A DNA stretch of 64,000 nucleotides from Echinicola soli (GCF_006575665.1 NZ_CP041253.1:2517001-2581000); one strand, 5' to 3'. Shown: positions 9,207-22,797, numbered from the stretch's first letter. Made by a program: numbers and translations. Notes: generated from the sequence alone by a model not told the origin.

Positions 9207-9253
9207 TCCGCCCCTGATGATGCTTATAAAGCCATCAGGGGCGGATTTTTTTT
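9207..9253 (+). terminator. Strong rho-independent terminator after folE
   Basis: TCCGCCCCTGATG (9207-9219) pairs perfectly with CATCAGGGGCGGA (9233-9245), followed by eight T residues (9246-9253). The T run covers the last bases of the convergent PNGase F-like gene. Confidence 0.93.
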
Positions 9254-11171
9254 ACTCCTTCACTCTTAATCTTTTATTGTATATCATTTCTCCCTTGACA
9301 AAAACCTGGAAGAAATAGCGACTTTTGGGGTAGCGTGTTAGGTTTAAGGTGAATTCCCCTTCTTTAAGGTCTTGATAGATGTGTTCTTCCACCACTTCAC
9401 CGGTCGGATCCTTGACCAGTTTTATGGTGACTTCTTCAGGATGATTGGACAAATAATCAAAGGTGGTGGAGTGCTGCGCCCGGGTAGGGAAGACACCGAG
9501 TGAAATTTCATTGGCATCAATTGGGGAAACGGCTTCTCCAACTTGAAAATCATAAGTAAAACCGCTACCAAAATCCGAATCAAAGCTTTTTACGATCTGC
9601 CCTTCATTGTTCAATAAGATGACTTTCCCTCTTCCTGCCTTGGTCTTGTACCAAAACTCCAGGCCATCGCCTCCATTATCGGTGAATTGCAGGCGGTAAG
9701 CTCCTTTGGGCAGATTAAGTGTGTCTTTGTAAGTGGTGTCGGAGACCAGTGACCCTGCGGATCTTTTAAATAGAACTTTGCCATTTGCATTGGAAACGGT
9801 GTAGCCATTTTCCTTTGCCGCATTATTGGTCTTAATGTGAAGGATCAGTTGTTCGCCATGTACGGCTACCTTTTCATAAGCTGATTTGGTTACATTGTCT
9901 CCTTGATATCCATCCCTCTTCCCATTTGGTTTTTTAAGTTCAACTTGATAATTCAGGCGGCCTTGCTGTGGGATTTTTCCTTCCAGGGTAACCGTGTCCG
10001 ATTCACCTGGAAGTAATTTTCCTGACCAAGGAAAAGTGTTGGTTTTTAGCCCGGAGGTACCGTGTTCGATTTCAAGGGTTTTTAGCGGATTGCTTCCATT
10101 ATTTTTAATCACAATAGTAGGGCCAAAGGCAGCTGGGTTTACTCTACTGTGAATGGCCTTTTTGGAAGGGATGATGATGTCTTCAATGGATACGTCATGC
10201 TTTTCCTGATAGGGCTTATACTGGATGACATAAGCCGAAATAAGTTCATTGGCGCTGGGTTTTGGTGATATATAATCTTCCATCTGAAGCTGAACGGTGT
10301 GTTCGGGTGCGTTCAGGTCAAAGTCATAAATATCCGGCTGGACTAAGTCTCCTGGGCACCAATTGGCACGATCAAAGATCCAGGTACCTGCTTGTGGGTA
10401 AAGCGGGTTGTTGCCGCATTGCTTCCAGATCTGTCTGCTGGCTACCAGTTTTCCGTCCAGGTAAAAGTCTCTGTACTTGTCGCAAAATTCCCCGCATCCA
10501 TCTGGTCTGTCCATGCCATGGCCGGTTTGGATGATTCTGAACCGGCCCAATGAGGCGGCTTCTTCAGTGGTGATTGCGACGGGGTTTAGTGTTTCCTCGA
10601 TGGGGTTTTCCTTGTCTCCATAGCGGTAGGAGCCTTGATAGATTTTGGTGATGCTGACAGGTTCCATGATGGGTTGGCCCTTGATTACTTCAAAATCCAC
10701 GGTCACTTTCCAGCCACGGTCATCATTGGGTTCGTAGCCTGTGTGCTTGTATTCGATCTCTACGCTGTCCCTCAGCAAAAGACTAAAGTCAGTAATATCC
10801 ACTTCCCATTCGAATTCCCAGTCATTGCCAAAGGTACCGCCGTAAGGTGTGAGCATCCGGGCAATTTCGTAATCCAGCATTTTGCCGTTTTTGCCTCCCG
10901 CTCTTTTGAGGGTGATATGATCCACATAATCCCAGTCGGCACAGCGCATACCATCCGGACAGCCAAATTTTATTTTCAGGATGATTTGACGAATGGTCTC
11001 GTCCTTATCAGGGAAGACCGCCCAATTGGTATAGCTGTTTTCTCCTTTTTGGGGATTGGTGACGATGGTGGTCTGGTCATGGCTGATGATATGGACCGTG
11101 TCCTTCTCGCCAGCCAAAACGTTTACTGAGATCAAAAGAATAAATAGAATGTTGTAAAAGGTGGTTTTCAT
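9252..11171 (-). CDS. Secreted PNGase F-like (peptide-N-glycosidase F-related) protein
   Basis: The protein is 639 residues from the ATG at 11171; the longer frame begins with a TTG at 11189. A signal peptide (about residues 1-21) ends near VLAGEK. The middle part resembles the PNGase F fold: CPDGMRCADWDY near residue 75, TGHGMDRPDGCGEFC, and WKQCGNNPLYPQAGTW followed by RANWCPGD. PNGase F releases N-glycans by cleaving the GlcNAc-Asn amide bond. The last 80 residues (from GVFPTRAQ to YNKRLRVKE) look like a T9SS type A sorting domain, so the protein is probably surface-exposed or secreted. It lies 77 bases after a sulfatase on the same strand. The active-site acids were not verified by alignment. 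Confidence 0.75.
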   Translation of the reverse strand: MKTTFYNILFILLISVNVLAGEKDTVHIISHDQTTIVTNPQKGENSYTNWAVFPDKDETIRQIILKIKFGCPDGMRCADWDYVDHITLKRAGGKNGKMLDYEIARMLTPYGGTFGNDWEFEWEVDITDFSLLLRDSVEIEYKHTGYEPNDDRGWKVTVDFEVIKGQPIMEPVSITKIYQGSYRYGDKENPIEETLNPVAITTEEAASLGRFRIIQTGHGMDRPDGCGEFCDKYRDFYLDGKLVASRQIWKQCGNNPLYPQAGTWIFDRANWCPGDLVQPDIYDFDLNAPEHTVQLQMEDYISPKPSANELISAYVIQYKPYQEKHDVSIEDIIIPSKKAIHSRVNPAAFGPTIVIKNNGSNPLKTLEIEHGTSGLKTNTFPWSGKLLPGESDTVTLEGKIPQQGRLNYQVELKKPNGKRDGYQGDNVTKSAYEKVAVHGEQLILHIKTNNAAKENGYTVSNANGKVLFKRSAGSLVSDTTYKDTLNLPKGAYRLQFTDNGGDGLEFWYKTKAGRGKVILLNNEGQIVKSFDSDFGSGFTYDFQVGEAVSPIDANEISLGVFPTRAQHSTTFDYLSNHPEEVTIKLVKDPTGEVVEEHIYQDLKEGEFTLNLTRYPKSRYFFQVFVKGEMIYNKRLRVKE

Positions 11172-11248
11172 TCGTTTTTCATCTATCAATTAAAAACAAG
11201 TGAAGCCTTTCGGGATGAGCGAGTGGCTTCAATGGGAATGGTTGATTA

Positions 11249-12670
11249 TTATTCACTCTGGTGTTTAAGCCGGATCATTTCCTTGTTCCAGTCAGTATGG
11301 AGCGTAAACAATTCCTGGAGTTTGTCTGGGTGTTGCTTGGCCAGATTAGTGGTTTCAGTAGAGTCTACGGCCATATTGACCAAGTAGAGCGTATCGTCCT
11401 TACTGAATGTCAGTTCTTTTTCGGAGTCCCAGGGATTGCCCAATAGCTTCCAGTCACCTTTGCGTACAGCCCAGGAATTGCCGGTGCTTTCAGGATCTCC
11501 AGTGGCCCAGTGGAGTACGTCGTGTTGGCTGGGAGCATTTTTATCTTTGATGATCGGCATTAAACTTTTTCCATCGATTTGATCCTCGTTGGGGATCGGG
11601 GTACCGGTAAGTTCGGCCAGCGTGGGCAGCCAATCGATGCTGTTGGCCATTTGGTTACGGACCTGTTTGGTGGGGATGGATTTTGGATAGCGGATCATAG
11701 CTGGTACGCGAATGCCGCCTTCCAGCATACAGAATTTTGCGCCGTGATATGGGCCATTATTGCCCCCTCCAAAAAAGGCCCTTTCTTCTGTGCTATGACC
11801 ATGGTCAGATTGGTAAACGATGATGGTGTTATCCAATTGCCCAGTGGCTTCCAGGTGGTCCAAAACCTCGCCTATCATCTCATCATAAGTGCTGATGAAG
11901 GCTGCATACTCCCTTCGCGGAGAAGGGAGGTCCTTATAATGCTCAAGCCATTTTGGGTCGCCTTGATAGGGATAATGAGGCATATTAATGGCCCAATAAA
12001 CAAAAAATGGATTTTCCTTGTCTTGGGAAGTGAAGTTTTTGACTTCATCCACCATCAGGTCACCAAAGAATTGGCCAGGATAATAGACCTCTTCGTCATT
12101 TCTGTACAGGTCATGCATGTTTGGCCCTGCCCAAAAGAAAAAGTGGCTATAATTGTCGATACATCCCCTTTGATGTCCAAAGAAATAGTCAAACCCTTGT
12201 CCGTTAGGGAGTTTTTCAGGGCTGTGGCCAAGGTGCCATTTGCCTATTAGTCCGGTTTTATAGCCGTCTGCCTTGAACATTTCCGCCATGGTGATTTCCT
12301 CCGTGGGAAGGCCTGATTTATACTCGGGATCGGCATGAGGTGGTGCCACATTGCCAAAGAGCCGTGCATGGTGGTTATATTTTCCTGTGAGCAAACTGGC
12401 TCGGGAGGGAGAGCACACCGGAGCTGCAGCATAGAATTGGGTGAAGCGAGTACCTTCGTGTGCGATCCGATCAAGATTGGGCGTTTCCAGGTCTTCTGAT
12501 CCATAGGCATTAGTGTCAAAGGTGCCTTGATCATCGGTAAAGATGACCAGGATGTTGGGTTTACCTTTGGTTACACTTTTTTCAGTGTGTTGGACATTGT
12601 CTTTTTGCTGGCAGGAAGACAAGGCTGTTAGTAGGCAGAGGATTGCTGAAAGTAGATAGTTAAGGTTCAT
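11249..12670 (-). CDS. Sulfatase (S1-type arylsulfatase family), predicted lipoprotein
   Basis: This 473-residue protein has a lipoprotein signal (LSSCQQ, Cys at about 20). The metal-binding start VIFTDDQG is followed by the formylglycine motif CSPSRASLLTG with Cys86, which needs an anaerobic or aerobic maturase encoded elsewhere. LIGKWHLGH and a C-terminal WKLL motif are also typical. These enzymes remove sulfate esters from glycans in the periplasm or at the cell surface. Direction and spacing suggest one transcript with the PNGase F-like gene. It is divergent from the beta-galactosidase across a 417-base regulatory gap. Confidence 0.93.
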   Translation of the reverse strand: MNLNYLLSAILCLLTALSSCQQKDNVQHTEKSVTKGKPNILVIFTDDQGTFDTNAYGSEDLETPNLDRIAHEGTRFTQFYAAAPVCSPSRASLLTGKYNHHARLFGNVAPPHADPEYKSGLPTEEITMAEMFKADGYKTGLIGKWHLGHSPEKLPNGQGFDYFFGHQRGCIDNYSHFFFWAGPNMHDLYRNDEEVYYPGQFFGDLMVDEVKNFTSQDKENPFFVYWAINMPHYPYQGDPKWLEHYKDLPSPRREYAAFISTYDEMIGEVLDHLEATGQLDNTIIVYQSDHGHSTEERAFFGGGNNGPYHGAKFCMLEGGIRVPAMIRYPKSIPTKQVRNQMANSIDWLPTLAELTGTPIPNEDQIDGKSLMPIIKDKNAPSQHDVLHWATGDPESTGNSWAVRKGDWKLLGNPWDSEKELTFSKDDTLYLVNMAVDSTETTNLAKQHPDKLQELFTLHTDWNKEMIRLKHQSE

Positions 12671-16198
<3,528 letters not shown>

Positions 16199-16235
16199 TT
16201 GTATAGAGAAGAAAAAGGAAAATAGAGAACCCAAT

Positions 16236-17537
16236 ATGATAAGTATTAAAAGATTATTACCAATGGCTGCTCTAGGGGCACTGTTGGCATGTGAGTCTTC
16301 AGGACTTCAGGATGTGGCTAAGGAATTTCAGGTGACCACCGATATCCCTTTTGGGGGTAATTCGTATGTGACAGCTGGTGAAGGGTTAAAAGTCACGAAA
16401 GAAGGTGTTCAAGACTGGACTTCTGGAGAGGCTGTGTTGAGTACTTACTTCAAAATGGAAAAACCGCAGCCGGTGTTTTTGCAGTTGGTTTTGGCGGGAC
16501 GTGATTCGGCTTGTGATTTTGTGGTAAAAGCAGGAGGGCAAAGCAAGGATGTTTCTGTAACTGCTCAGGGAAGTGATACTTTGAATGTGGGGGTCTTTGA
16601 CCTTGAAGCAGGTTATGTGAAGGTGGATATTCAGGGGACTTCCAAGGAAGGCGCAGCATTTTCTTCGATCAGGTCACTTTTGGTAAAAACGAAAGACGGT
16701 GCATCTATTGTTTATGTGAAAGATAACGAAAGCAACCGCTTTTACTGGGGAAGGCGTGGCCCGTCTGTTCACTTGAGTTATACATTGCCAGAAGATAAAG
16801 ATTTCAAGTGGTTCTACAATGAGATCACTGTCCCTGAAGGCGAGGATCCAAATGGCTCCTATTATATGGCCAATGGTTTTGGAGAAGGGTACTTTGGAAT
16901 TCAGGCCAATTCCGATGACGAACGCAGGGTGTTGTTTTCTGTTTGGAGTCCCTTTCATACGGATGATCCAAGTGAAATTCCTGAGGATCAGCAGATCAAG
17001 CTACTAAAAAAAGGAGAAGGAGTTTATACAGGTGAATTCGGAAACGAGGGATCTGGTGGACAGAGCTATTGGAAGTACAATTGGATCACAGGCAATACTT
17101 ACCGATTTCTTAATTCAGTGGAACCTGACGGAAAGGGCAATACGCTTTATACTGCCTATTTCTTTGCGCCAGAACTTGGTGAGTGGAAGTTGATTGCCAG
17201 TTTTTTAAGGCCCCAGACGGATACTTGGTATAAGCGGCCGCATTCATTTTTGGAGAATTTTATTGATAGAAATGGCTTTGTTGGAAGAAAGGCTTTCTAT
17301 CATGACCAGTGGGTGATGGATACTGAAGGAACATGGTTTGAATTGACTGAGGCTAAATTTACTGGAGATGATATTGCGCGTAGAGGATATAGGATGGATT
17401 ATGCAGGGGGAGAAGAGAATGGAAGATTTTTCCTCAGGAATGGAGGCTTTTTCGATGAATTTGAGGAGCTGAACAGCATGCATCAACGTCCAGAGAAAGG
17501 ACAATCTCCAGACATAGACTTTGATCAGCTGCCTTAG
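16236..17537 (+). CDS. DUF3472 (with DUF5077-like N-terminal domain) lipoprotein
   Basis: This 433-residue protein has a lipoprotein signal (LLACES, Cys at about 19). An N-terminal beta domain (about 40-155) resembles DUF5077. The part from about 165, with SVHLSYTLP, FYNEITVPEGEDPNGSYYM and GYFGIQANS, matches DUF3472. The function of both domains is unknown; they recur with glycan-degrading enzymes, and a carbohydrate-binding or hydrolase-accessory role is only inference. It is probably co-transcribed with the beta-galactosidase and ends at a strong terminator, so SusC is transcribed separately. Confidence 0.8.
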   Translation: MISIKRLLPMAALGALLACESSGLQDVAKEFQVTTDIPFGGNSYVTAGEGLKVTKEGVQDWTSGEAVLSTYFKMEKPQPVFLQLVLAGRDSACDFVVKAGGQSKDVSVTAQGSDTLNVGVFDLEAGYVKVDIQGTSKEGAAFSSIRSLLVKTKDGASIVYVKDNESNRFYWGRRGPSVHLSYTLPEDKDFKWFYNEITVPEGEDPNGSYYMANGFGEGYFGIQANSDDERRVLFSVWSPFHTDDPSEIPEDQQIKLLKKGEGVYTGEFGNEGSGGQSYWKYNWITGNTYRFLNSVEPDGKGNTLYTAYFFAPELGEWKLIASFLRPQTDTWYKRPHSFLENFIDRNGFVGRKAFYHDQWVMDTEGTWFELTEAKFTGDDIARRGYRMDYAGGEENGRFFLRNGGFFDEFEELNSMHQRPEKGQSPDIDFDQLP

Positions 17538-17563
17538 CAGAGGTAGTGAAAATTCACCGATTG

Positions 17564-17594
17564 ACCTGTACATGTTTTGTGTACAGGTTTTTTT
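17564..17594 (+). terminator. Rho-independent terminator after the DUF3472 gene
   Basis: ACCTGTACA (17564-17572) pairs perfectly with TGTACAGGT (17580-17588) over a 7-base loop, followed by six to seven T residues. Confidence 0.92.
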
Positions 17595-17754
17595 GTGTCA
17601 AGTTCATTCATCGCCAGTTGTTTGTTGTCATCATCGTGTTGATTGATGGTAAAGCCTTTCGTTTCCTCCATATATATTGATTTTTAGTATAGCTTTTTTA
17701 CCAGAAACGATATGGGTATGCCGTGTTTTGGGTGATTTTAGATTAATATTATTT

Positions 17755-17770
17755 CGAAAGAATCGTTTCG
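17755..17770. promoter_or_regulatory. Dyad CGAAAGAATCGTTTCG, possible operator
   Basis: The 5-base arms CGAAA and TTTCG flank 6 bases. Size and composition resemble operators of LacI-type regulators, but no such regulator is in the window. It lies 335 bases before SusC. This is weak evidence. Confidence 0.25.
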
Positions 17771-17824
17771 TAAGGTTATTTCTTTTGTTTTAAGGTTATT
17801 ATTTCATTTATAAGAATAAAAAAA

Positions 17825-17854
17825 TTGATTCGAAATATAAAATTATTACATTTA
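17825..17854 (+). promoter_or_regulatory. Candidate Bacteroidota sigma-ABfr promoter for SusC-SusD
   Basis: TTG (17825-17827) is followed after exactly 19 bases by TACATTTA (17847-17854). This is one mismatch from the TAnnTTTG -7 element known for the phylum. The predicted leader to SusC is about 240 bases. Confidence 0.35.
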
Positions 17855-18104
17855 GGGTGTAAATAAAGAATTTATCGAAACAAAACGAAGGATATTAATT
17901 CTTGTTTATACTTGTGTTAAGCCGTGGAAATAGAGGACGTTTTCTTTAAAACCAAAGCCCTATGCGGTTTGTGATGAATGCCTTAACACGCGAAATGAAA
18001 ATCAAATCAAACCCAAATAATAACATTAATGCAAAGAGTGTGGAGGCTAGGAAATAAGGAGCCCAGACCTTCACCTACTGTTTACCAACACAAACAATAT
18101 AATT

Positions 18105-21100
18105 ATGATGAGAAAACTACTTGCCAGAATGGGGTGGGTGGCTCTTGGGAGTCTGTCCCTCACGATAACCGCTTCCCCAACAAGCGCCAGTTCCCTAAAG
18201 GGGGAGGTACTGAAAATCGACAGTTACGAGGGCAGCGACTTTGCTGATCGAGCAGAAATTGATATTCAAGGAACCGTTACGGATTCATCAGGAGAGCCGC
18301 TTTTAGGAGTGAGTATCTTGGTGAAAGGTACCACCACGGGTACCATTACCGATATGGGCGGTAATTTTAGTCTAAGTGATATTCCAGAAGATGCAGTGCT
18401 TAAGGTGTCTTTTATTGGTTTTAAGAGCCAAGAGATTACCGTTGGCGGAAAAAGCCAATTGGAAATTGTTTTAAAAGAAGATACTCAAGGGTTGGAGGAA
18501 GTAGTGGTGACAGGTTATACTTCCCAAAAGCGAGAAAACCTTACCGGTTCAGTAGCCATCGTGGATGGTGATAAATTGCAGGACATTACTTCCCCCAATG
18601 TGGGGAATATGCTGCAAGGAAAACTGGCAGGGGTAGATGTAAGTGCTTCTTCGGGAGCACCCGGAGCACTTCCCAAGATTAGGATAAGGGGTAAAAATTC
18701 CATTCGATCTTCAGTGAACCCTATTTGGGTAGTGGATGGGGTGATATGGCACGGAACACCAAATATCAACCCCGCTGACATTCAAAGTATATCAGTTCTG
18801 AAAGATGCCGCATCCGCAGCATTGTACGGTTCTAGAGGAGCAAATGGTGTCGTCGTCGTGACCACTAAAACCGCCCAGGGAGCCAATACGAGCACTATTA
18901 ATGTAAGTGCCAAGACGGGTGTTTCCCTGTTCAATACCGGCGGATTTGATATTTCCAATAGCCAAGAAATGTATGACTTATGGGGCCAGTTTCCAAACCA
19001 GAATGCAATTCCAGACTATTATAATGAAGAACTCCTGAATACCGATACCGACTGGTTGGATGTTGGAACACAGGCAGGTACGGTGCAGGATTATAACCTG
19101 AGCTATACAGGAACGGCAGATAAGACCAGGATTTTTGCTACTGGTAATTATTATAATGAAGAAGGTTCTGTAAAAGGCTATACCTATGAACGTATGACAG
19201 GCCGAGTGAATTTTGAATATGATATTTCACCAAAATTCACCATCAAACCAAAACTGGCCGCCACTTATATCAATACCGAGAACAGGCAGCACAGCATCTA
19301 TGACATGTATCGTAACCTTCCTTGGGACAATCCCTACGGGGAAGATGGCAAGCCAGTGAACCCTCAGGAAGGGGATGTGACTTGGTATGGAAGGGACAAT
19401 AGTAATTACCTGTATGACCTCCAATGGAACCACTCCACCGGGGATACGGTAAATGTCATGGCCAACGTGGATTTCCAGTATGATATCACGGAAAATCTAT
19501 CCTTTATCTCTACCAATAACATCACCTACTATGAAGCAGAGACCTTTTCATACACAGATCCAAGGTCAAATAGCGGACTGGCGGACAATGGACGCCTGTA
19601 TAATGGGATAGGAAAAAGAACCACGCGTTTTACCAATCAAATGCTATCGTATAATAAGGCCATCAATGACCATACGATCAGTGCTTTGGTAGCCTATGAG
19701 TATAATGATTATGTTTACAACAGTTTGAGTGCTACAGGGAAGGGAATAGTACCAGGTGCATCTATCATCGGCAGTACTTCTGAGCCTACGACAATAGGAG
19801 GAACCAAAAATGATTATGCATTCCAGTCTTATCTCTTCAATGCTAACTACGGTTACAAAGGCAAGTATAATGCACAGGTATCCTTTAGACGGGATGGTGC
19901 CTCGCGTTTTGGGGCAAATAACAAATACGGAAACTTTTTTGCCATCAGTGGATCGTGGAATATCAGTAGAGAGGAATTCTTCAACAGTCAGGCATTTGAT
20001 TATTTAAGGCTAAAAGCATCTTACGGGGGTGTCGGGAATACACCAAATTCGCTGTATCCGCAGTATGAACTTTATTCACTGAATGCCCAGTATAATGGTG
20101 ACCCAGCAGCCGTAGCTTCCACACTGGGCAATGATGACTTGACCTGGGAAAAAACCTATGATACCAACATAGGCGTGGAATTTGGCCTATGGAATAGATT
20201 GACCGGAGTGCTGGAAGTCTATAACAAAAGCACCAGTGGGCTGCTCCACTTTGTGCCTCTTCCAGACGTGTCAGGCTATACAGGATACTTTGACAATATC
20301 GGTGGTGTGAGAAACAGAGGGATAGAGTTTTCCTTGGGTGCTGATGTGCTGAGCACTGCTTCTGGTTTCAACTGGCATTTGGACTTTAATATTGGCAAAA
20401 ATGACAATGAGATCACCGAGCTGTATGGCGGGAAAAGCCAGATTTCTGGTAACACTATCATAGAGGAAGGTGAAAATATCGATACCTGGTACATGAGAAA
20501 ATGGGCCGGTGTGAATCCCGAAGATGGTACGCCACAGTGGGAGCAAATAAATCCATCTACTGGCGAGACAAGTATTACAGGATCCTATTCTGCTGCCACC
20601 CTACAGAAGGTAGGAACTTCCACTCCGGATTTCTTTGGAGGGCTTAGCTCTAGCATGGAGTACAAGGGAGTGTACCTCAATGCCACCTTTGCTTATTCAG
20701 AAGGGGCGATGGTGTACCAGGCGGCCCGTGAGCTTTTTGATAGTGACGGAGCGTACCCTACCTATAATTTCATGAGACTGCAAGAGGGCTGGTCGAGATG
20801 GTCTACTGACAATCCCAATGCAACACATCCGCAGCCGATTTATGGAGGAAACAACAATGCGCACAAAACCTCTTCCCGTTACCTGGAAGATGCCAGTTAT
20901 CTGAGAATGCGAAATGTAACCTTGGGATACACTATACCTGGTCATATTACAGATGCTTGGAAAATAGGAAGCTTGAGTGCTTATTTCTCTGCGGATAACT
21001 TGATCACGATCACCGATTATTCGGGCTTGGATCCTGAAGCAGCTGTGAATGGAGATGGATTTTCTCCTTATCCACTGCCCAAAAGACTGACCTTCGGTGT

Positions 21101-21116
21101 AAACCTTTCTTTCTGA
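18105..21116 (+). CDS. SusC/RagA-family TonB-dependent outer-membrane transporter (PUL 1)
   Basis: This 1003-residue protein imports glycans across the outer membrane with its SusD partner, powered by TonB. After the signal peptide (to about residue 28, SPTSA) comes a carboxypeptidase-D regulatory-like beta domain (about 48-125, IQGTVTDSSGEPLLGVSI). A TonB-box-like EEVVVTGY (about 133) precedes the plug (about 140-260) and a 22-strand barrel ending in NLSF. There is no STN domain, unlike the second SusC in the window, so it should not signal to an anti-sigma factor. Substrate is inferred only from neighbours. SusD follows after 19 bases. Confidence 0.95.
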   Translation: MMRKLLARMGWVALGSLSLTITASPTSASSLKGEVLKIDSYEGSDFADRAEIDIQGTVTDSSGEPLLGVSILVKGTTTGTITDMGGNFSLSDIPEDAVLKVSFIGFKSQEITVGGKSQLEIVLKEDTQGLEEVVVTGYTSQKRENLTGSVAIVDGDKLQDITSPNVGNMLQGKLAGVDVSASSGAPGALPKIRIRGKNSIRSSVNPIWVVDGVIWHGTPNINPADIQSISVLKDAASAALYGSRGANGVVVVTTKTAQGANTSTINVSAKTGVSLFNTGGFDISNSQEMYDLWGQFPNQNAIPDYYNEELLNTDTDWLDVGTQAGTVQDYNLSYTGTADKTRIFATGNYYNEEGSVKGYTYERMTGRVNFEYDISPKFTIKPKLAATYINTENRQHSIYDMYRNLPWDNPYGEDGKPVNPQEGDVTWYGRDNSNYLYDLQWNHSTGDTVNVMANVDFQYDITENLSFISTNNITYYEAETFSYTDPRSNSGLADNGRLYNGIGKRTTRFTNQMLSYNKAINDHTISALVAYEYNDYVYNSLSATGKGIVPGASIIGSTSEPTTIGGTKNDYAFQSYLFNANYGYKGKYNAQVSFRRDGASRFGANNKYGNFFAISGSWNISREEFFNSQAFDYLRLKASYGGVGNTPNSLYPQYELYSLNAQYNGDPAAVASTLGNDDLTWEKTYDTNIGVEFGLWNRLTGVLEVYNKSTSGLLHFVPLPDVSGYTGYFDNIGGVRNRGIEFSLGADVLSTASGFNWHLDFNIGKNDNEITELYGGKSQISGNTIIEEGENIDTWYMRKWAGVNPEDGTPQWEQINPSTGETSITGSYSAATLQKVGTSTPDFFGGLSSSMEYKGVYLNATFAYSEGAMVYQAARELFDSDGAYPTYNFMRLQEGWSRWSTDNPNATHPQPIYGGNNNAHKTSSRYLEDASYLRMRNVTLGYTIPGHITDAWKIGSLSAYFSADNLITITDYSGLDPEAAVNGDGFSPYPLPKRLTFGVNLSF

Positions 21117-21135
21117 TCTAAAAAGTTACGAAATC

Positions 21136-22770
21136 ATGAAATACCTAAATAAGAAATATTGGATTGGGTTGGCGGTGCTCACCCTGTCCGCTTGTAATAT
21201 AGATAGAAGTCCTTACGATTCCATTACTTCCGATGACTTGACCAATTCAGAAACCAGTGCCCAGTCGGTGACATTGGGGAATTATAGCCGAATGAAAGGA
21301 TGGAGTGATAATTGGCACCGCCTTTTTGAATACCCTTCCGATAATGTGGCCCTTAGTGGCACCACTACAGACCCGCTGTTTTTTACCTATAATTACCAGC
21401 GGATTCCAAATGGATCCCGGGCTGCCGGCTTCTGGAGAAGTTCTTACCAGATCATCGTAGGTACTAATAAGGTGATCGAGGCGGTAGAGGAAGGGAAGTC
21501 TGATGCCGATGATCAGTTATTGGCAGAAAACTATTATATCCGTGCATTGATGCACTACCAGCTAGTGAATATTTTTGGACGGCCTTATGTACAGGGAAGG
21601 GACAATGAAGGCGTGCCTTTAAAGCTGGATGGTGATCCTGAGCGCATTCCTGTAAGATCTACTGTAGGCGAGGTCTATGATCAGGTAGCATCAGACTTGC
21701 TACGGGCTGCCTCGCTCTTTACCGCAGATAAGTCCAATGTATATGCTACAAAGGAGGCCGCTTGGGCATTGCTTTCAAGACTATATCTGTACATGGAAGA
21801 CAATACCAAGGCCATCGAATATGCCGATATGGTGATCAATTCAGGGAAATTCAGTTTGGTAGCTACTGAGCGGTTGGCGGACTATACCAAGCTTGCTCCT
21901 GAGTCAAACTCAGAGACCATCTTTGCGATCAAGTTTATCCCTGATGCTGATTATGCCAGCAACGGCTGGTACACAGTAGGCTCATTATATGCCAATATCC
22001 AAGGTACTGGCTGGGGAGAAATGTATGCTTCCAGAAGGTATTTGGAAATGGTCAGGGAATACCCGGAAGATCAACGGTACAACTTTATCAAGCCAGTAGT
22101 GGTGGATGAAAGCATCACTTGGGCATTATATGTGGATGATAGCTATTCTTACAAATGGAAAGAGGTAACAGCCTCAGGGGAAGATTATGTGTACACAGAA
22201 GACGGTCAGCAGAAGATGCTGGAAAGGGAAAGTGACGGCCATGGAGGGTACCACTATTTCATCCAGACAGCGCAAGGGCGCAAGCGAGTCCTGATCGACA
22301 ATAAACTGGATGTACGGAACGGCTTTCCTAAGTACTATGTGCTTAAGTGCTCTGGCCAGGAGGATCAGGTACATCTGTGGTCACCTGTAATATCAAGATT
22401 GGCAGAGATGTACCTGAATAGGGCCGAAGCCAATGCAAAATCAGGAAATGATGCGATGGCGTTGGAGGATGTAAACCTTATCCGATCCAGGGCAGGCATT
22501 CCGGATGTTGGGCTGCATACTATGGCAAATCTGGGAGATAAGTCTGTATTGGATGTAGTGTTGGAGGAGCGTCAGCTCGAACTGGCCTATGAAGGGCACA
22601 GAAAGATGGATGTATTCAGAAACGGTAGAACGATGAACAGAGAGTATCCGGGTACCCACTTATCCGGCAACAGCCCAATCTATACCATTCCAGCCAATGA
22701 TAATGCAGTGGTGGAATACTTGCCTGAAGGACAATTGCTCATCCATGATGGACTGACGCAGAATCCTTGA
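21136..22770 (+). CDS. SusD/RagB-family glycan-binding lipoprotein (PUL 1)
   Basis: This 544-residue surface lipoprotein has a lipobox LSACNI (Cys at about 20). It shows the SusD pattern: an N-terminal segment around SDDLTNSETSA, YYIRALMHYQLVNIFGRPYV with TPR-like helices, and the C-terminal LEERQLELAYEGHRKMDVFRNGR. It forms the lid of the SusC channel and binds oligosaccharides. It is the last gene of the SusCD transcript, which ends at the hairpin 22798-22821. Confidence 0.95.
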   Translation: MKYLNKKYWIGLAVLTLSACNIDRSPYDSITSDDLTNSETSAQSVTLGNYSRMKGWSDNWHRLFEYPSDNVALSGTTTDPLFFTYNYQRIPNGSRAAGFWRSSYQIIVGTNKVIEAVEEGKSDADDQLLAENYYIRALMHYQLVNIFGRPYVQGRDNEGVPLKLDGDPERIPVRSTVGEVYDQVASDLLRAASLFTADKSNVYATKEAAWALLSRLYLYMEDNTKAIEYADMVINSGKFSLVATERLADYTKLAPESNSETIFAIKFIPDADYASNGWYTVGSLYANIQGTGWGEMYASRRYLEMVREYPEDQRYNFIKPVVVDESITWALYVDDSYSYKWKEVTASGEDYVYTEDGQQKMLERESDGHGGYHYFIQTAQGRKRVLIDNKLDVRNGFPKYYVLKCSGQEDQVHLWSPVISRLAEMYLNRAEANAKSGNDAMALEDVNLIRSRAGIPDVGLHTMANLGDKSVLDVVLEERQLELAYEGHRKMDVFRNGRTMNREYPGTHLSGNSPIYTIPANDNAVVEYLPEGQLLIHDGLTQNP

Positions 22771-22797
22771 TTTAACAGCTTTCTTGCAAAAATCCTG

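Larger units (their letters stand above)
17595..18104 (+). other. Long SusC leader/promoter region
   Basis: About 510 AT-rich bases lie between the DUF3472 terminator and SusC. They contain the CGAAA/TTTCG dyad at 17755, two copies of AAGGTTATT (near 17774 and 17793), and the promoter candidate at 17825-17854. No credible gene is seen. The long untranslated leader before SusC is common in Bacteroidota and may hold post-transcriptional control. Confidence 0.4.

Noticed and set aside
11579..12250. 223-codon plus-strand frame
   Set aside because: It is antisense to the sulfatase gene, which has full family motifs.
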